A DNA stretch of 64,000 nucleotides from Hyphomicrobiales bacterium (lineage in GTDB: Bacteria; Pseudomonadota; Alphaproteobacteria; Rhizobiales; Rhizobiaceae). This document shows positions 61,469 through 64,000 of the stretch, one piece after another; position 1 is the first letter of the stretch; each line of letters starts with the position of its first letter. Where the stretch lies: assembly GCA_900465665.1 (NCBI GenBank), contig UBJO01000001.1, positions 106,117 through 170,116 on the forward strand, written 5' to 3'. The notes beneath the pieces were generated by a model, which saw nothing but the letters and a program-made list of their open reading frames with translations, ran no database searches and had not been told where the DNA came from. A program made the position numbers and the translations under genes.

Positions 61469-62947
61469 TCACGTCGACAGATGCACCAGCGCCTGCGCGT
61501 CGGTCTCGGACCGCGGGTAGATGCCCGCCGAACGACCGTTGCGCATGACGAGAATGCGGTCGGACATGCCGAGCACCTCGTCGATCTCCGATGAAATCAT
61601 CACCACCGTGCCTCCCGCGGCCGCGAATTCGCAAATGATGCGATAGATTTCGCGCTTGGCGCCGACATCGACTCCTCGTGTCGGCTCGTCTAGCAACAAC
61701 ACCTTCGGGTTGCGCAGGAACCACTTGCCGAGAACAACCTTCTGCTGGTTGCCGCCGGATAACCCCGACACCGCCATGGTGTCGCGCGCGGTCTTGATAC
61801 CGAAGCGTTCGATCATCTTTTGGCTGGCAGCCTGCTCCTGGCCGCGGCGCATGACGAAGCCCGGGCTGAATTCCGGCAGGCTGGCGAGCGCGATATTGCC
61901 CCTGACGCTGTCGACGAGATTGAGGCCCGTCAGCTTGCGATCCTCGGTGACAAAGGCAAGCCCGTGCTCCATCGCGTCGACCGGCTTGCTGACGGTGATC
62001 GATTTGCCATCAAGCTTGATCTCGCCCTTGTCCATCCGGTCGAGGCCAAACAGGCAATTGAAGATCTCAGAACGGCCGGAGCCCATCAGCCCGTAGATGC
62101 CGAAAATCTCGCCTTTCTTGACGGAGAAGGAAACGTCCTCGACCTTTCCCGTTGCGCTCAAACCCGTGACCTCAAGCCCGGTGACGTCGGTCGGCCTGTT
62201 GGTCTTGACATACTCTTCGCCAAGTTCACGGCCGACGATCATGCGGATCAACTCAGGACGATCGATATCCGCAAGGTCGCCCGCACCGATATACAAGCCA
62301 TCACGGAACACAGTGTAGGCGTCGGCGATCTGGAAAATCTCAGACAGGCGGTGAGAGACGTAAACGACACCCTTGCCGGCAGCCTTCAATCGCTCGATGG
62401 TCTTGAAGAGCTGCTGCGCTTCCTTCTCGCCGATCGCCGAGGTTGGCTCATCCATGAAGATCACTTCAGCATCATGGCTCAGTGCTTTGGCGATCTCGAC
62501 CAGCTGGATCTGCGCGACGGAGAGGTTCATCATGAACTGCGTAGGCCGGATGTTGAACTCGAGCTGCTCAAGCAACCGCTGAGCATCCTGGTTCATCGTC
62601 TTAAAATCGATGCCACCGAAACGAGCCGTTGGCTCCCGGCCGAGATAGATGTTTTCTGCGACCGTCATGTGCGGCACCGGGCTGAGCTCCTGCTCAATGA
62701 TGGCGATGCCTGATGCCAAGGCAGCCGCGGGACCGGAGAAATCGACGTCCACGCCGCGTCGGCGTATAAAGCCGGCATCTCGTTTGTGAATGCCCATCAA
62801 GATTTTGAGAAAGGTGGATTTCCCCGCGCCGTTGCCACCGCAAAGCGCGTGCACGGATCCTGCCTTGAGCTGAAAACGTCCATCGCGGAGAGCTGCCACA
62901 CCATTGAAGGACTTCTTCAGTCCCTCGACATCAAGAAGATAGTTCAC
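61469..62947 (-). CDS. Polyol ABC transporter ATPase, two domains (RbsA-like)
   Basis: A 492-residue protein starting at GTG 62947 behind GGGAGGGG; an ATG further upstream at 63016 lacks a site. Domain 1: Walker A CGGNGAGKSTFLKILMG, a variant signature MNLSVAQIQLVEIAKALS, Walker B VIFMDEPTSAIGEKEA. Domain 2: GLMGSGRSEIFNCLFGLDRM, LSGGNQQKVVLGKWFL and LLLDEPTRGVDVGAKREIYR. This is the standard RbsA arrangement with a degenerate second site. It is the first gene of the nine-kilobase polyol operon. Confidence 0.92.
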   Translation of the reverse strand: MNYLLDVEGLKKSFNGVAALRDGRFQLKAGSVHALCGGNGAGKSTFLKILMGIHKRDAGFIRRRGVDVDFSGPAAALASGIAIIEQELSPVPHMTVAENIYLGREPTARFGGIDFKTMNQDAQRLLEQLEFNIRPTQFMMNLSVAQIQLVEIAKALSHDAEVIFMDEPTSAIGEKEAQQLFKTIERLKAAGKGVVYVSHRLSEIFQIADAYTVFRDGLYIGAGDLADIDRPELIRMIVGRELGEEYVKTNRPTDVTGLEVTGLSATGKVEDVSFSVKKGEIFGIYGLMGSGRSEIFNCLFGLDRMDKGEIKLDGKSITVSKPVDAMEHGLAFVTEDRKLTGLNLVDSVRGNIALASLPEFSPGFVMRRGQEQAASQKMIERFGIKTARDTMAVSGLSGGNQQKVVLGKWFLRNPKVLLLDEPTRGVDVGAKREIYRIICEFAAAGGTVVMISSEIDEVLGMSDRILVMRNGRSAGIYPRSETDAQALVHLST

Positions 62948-63026
62948 CTCAACCCCTCCCGGCACCGTCCACTTTTCAGGTGGAGCGATGGAAATCACCC
63001 CTCTCCATCGGAGCAACTTTTACAAG

Positions 63027-63053
63027 TGTCAATGATGTTTAGACAGATGTCAA
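63027..63053. promoter_or_regulatory. Candidate regulator site before the polyol operon
   Basis: TGTCAA occurs at 63027-63032 and again at 63048-63053, exactly 21 bases apart, with TGTTTAGACA between them. This lies 80-106 bases upstream of the first gene of the polyol operon. It is a reasonable guess for the site of the SorC-type regulator, but there is no independent support. Confidence 0.35.
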
Positions 63054-63731
63054 CCATACAGACGGTCAGGTCTTCGCCATTGGCGTTTGAATTCTGGCAG
63101 GAGCACAGGCGGTAGTACTATCGATGCGAACAGTGATAGCCGAGACGTCCATCTCAAGTGCGGCCCGCAAAGCGATCAAAACCACTCCCCAACTGGCGTA
63201 GATCAGCCAGCTGCATGCATCTTGCAGTCATGCGCAAGAACGGTAGTGCTCCACACGTCGCTCGGAAGGAGGAATGTTTCCAGGTTACGCGCAACAGAAC
63301 CGACGACGCGATGGCGTGCGCAATCTTGAGAGCAAGCAACGGACCGAATTTATCAGCAGCGTAGTCATTGTTATCAAAGGCCTGCATAAAAAGACCCACC
63401 GCGACGCCCGTTTAACGCAGGTGCACAGTTTGCGACAGCGTTCCCCAAACGGAAGGCCGTGCCCTTTGGCATGGTCCAAGCGTTCGACAGCCGAGCGATC
63501 ATGACTGAAAAATCGCGCGTGCAAAGTCGTCGGTCCAACGACGGGTTTGAAGCGAATCAGCGCAATCGATTCAGTCTGGCGAAGCGTTCGAGACGTCGGG
63601 CCCTAGGTGACCGTAATCGACGCACGGCTCCATTCGCCACGGCGAATGAAGCCTTGAATCGGTTTCCGCCTACCCTGTTCACGATGTCCCGCGGACGCAG
63701 ACGAATTGATCGGCAACCGAGATAGCCGGGT
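63054..63731. other. No recognisable gene
   Basis: Open frames of 60-90 codons exist on both strands, but none resembles a known family or has a clear ribosome binding site. The GC content is lower than in the operons. It may hold remnants of a gene lost upstream of the polyol operon. I saw no tRNA, insertion sequence or repeat array. Confidence 0.5.
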
Positions 63732-63875
63732 TTATCCGAGCCGTAATACTCTCCAATCCTTGTCTGCATGAGTAACGACTAAGGAGTTGGCCTCATCGAC
63801 CAATGACTTTTTGTCGTCACCGTGCGCAGCTGCGACGTCGAGGATGCTTGGCCTCACAGCCCCCCAATATTTCAT
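63732..63875 (-). CDS. Small open reading frame, 47 residues, unknown
   Basis: ATG 63875 on the minus strand follows GGGAGGAG at a good distance and opens a 47-codon frame beginning MKYWGAVRPSILDVAAAHGD and ending HADKDWRVLRLG. I do not recognise it. It may be a small protein or the beginning of a longer gene stopped by a TAA. A large inverted repeat lies just upstream (63901-63953). Confidence 0.3.
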   Translation of the reverse strand: MKYWGAVRPSILDVAAAHGDDKKSLVDEANSLVVTHADKDWRVLRLG

Positions 63876-63900
63876 AGCTCTCCTCCCTTAGTTTGGATCT

Positions 63901-63953
63901 GGCGAGACCGGTTGATCGACGAAGGTTTCGCGCGTCTGAAACCGGTTCTCGCC
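63901..63953. repeat. Long inverted repeat near window end
   Basis: GGCGAGACCGGTT (63901-63913) and AACCGGTTCTCGCC (63940-63953) are complementary apart from one extra base, around a 26-base centre. There is no T-run, so it is not a typical terminator. It could be an operator region or a processed RNA hairpin upstream of the small open reading frame on the minus strand. Confidence 0.5.
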
Positions 63954-64000
63954 AACGCACGACTTCATGTCCAGCCGGCAAAACCAGATCGCGCGACCGC

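Noticed and set aside
1..64000. CRISPR arrays, rRNA and tRNA genes, complete insertion sequences
   Set aside because: No regularly spaced direct repeats, no tRNA-like cloverleaf arms with a CCA/TTCGA block, and no transposase with catalytic motifs were found by reading both strands.

Overview
The window looks like accessory DNA of a Rhizobiaceae-type alphaproteobacterium (Rhizobium, Sinorhizobium/Ensifer or Agrobacterium relatives), probably from a large plasmid or second chromosome. The reasons are GC-rich coding sequence, seven ABC-type solute uptake systems or their remnants within 64 kb, a Pha/Mrp-type cation antiporter with a fused subunit A, and several LacI/LysR/SorC regulators. I see no rRNA, tRNA, CRISPR array, complete insertion sequence or replication gene.

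Layout. (1) 1-7.8 kb, plus strand: a BMP/nucleoside-type ABC transporter (ATPase cut by the window edge, two permeases, Tat-exported binding protein) run together with two CodA/AtzC-like amidohydrolases and a gamma-glutamyltransferase-family enzyme; a LysR gene follows. (2) 9-15.2 kb: one intact SDR and one DddQ-like cupin gene among broken genes: a 5'-less quinone oxidoreductase, a frameshifted ABM monooxygenase, a frameshifted Tat-signal protein, a multiply broken ECF sigma factor, and a head-to-head MFS/AraC pair that has lost both 5' ends. (3) 15.2-22.1 kb: a ribitol catabolic operon (binding protein, single-domain ATPase, permease, ribitol 2-dehydrogenase, D-ribulokinase) divergent from a LacI-family regulator, with a perfect 13-bp-arm inverted repeat between them. 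(4) 22.2-28.1 kb: a complete Mrp/Pha monovalent cation/proton antiporter operon (A+B fused, C-G), all ATGA-type overlaps. (5) 28.9-36.8 kb: an AmiC/AmiR (amide sensor/ANTAR antiterminator) pair leading an operon for a dipeptide-type ABC transporter and a formamidase/acetamidase; a leader terminator sits just upstream of amiC. (6) 36.9-39.1 kb: debris, including an NMT1/SsuA-like binding protein with an amber codon in its signal peptide and a truncated ATPase. (7) 39.2-45.2 kb: a LacI gene with DUF2264 and D-2-hydroxyacid dehydrogenase genes on one side, and a sugar-binding protein plus ThuA-like gene on the other, without permeases. (8) 46.3-53.6 kb: a LacI-led sugar ABC operon whose only apparent enzyme is an ADP-ribosylglycohydrolase-like protein; one permease carries a frameshift. 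(9) 53.9-62.9 kb: an RbsABC-type polyol operon with a GolD-like dehydrogenase, a DhaK/DhaL kinase, and a second pair in which DhaK is fused to a SorC-family regulator. The last kilobase has no recognisable gene.

How it works together: the intact modules follow one scheme, in which a periplasmic binding protein and ABC transporter import a small solute, one to three enzymes convert it into central metabolism, and a local regulator senses it. Binding-protein genes are repeatedly followed by stem-loops that could raise their expression over the downstream genes. Between the intact modules lie decaying genes and deletion junctions, as expected of an accessory replicon with high turnover. All functional assignments are by eye from motifs and remembered family sequences; no database search was run.
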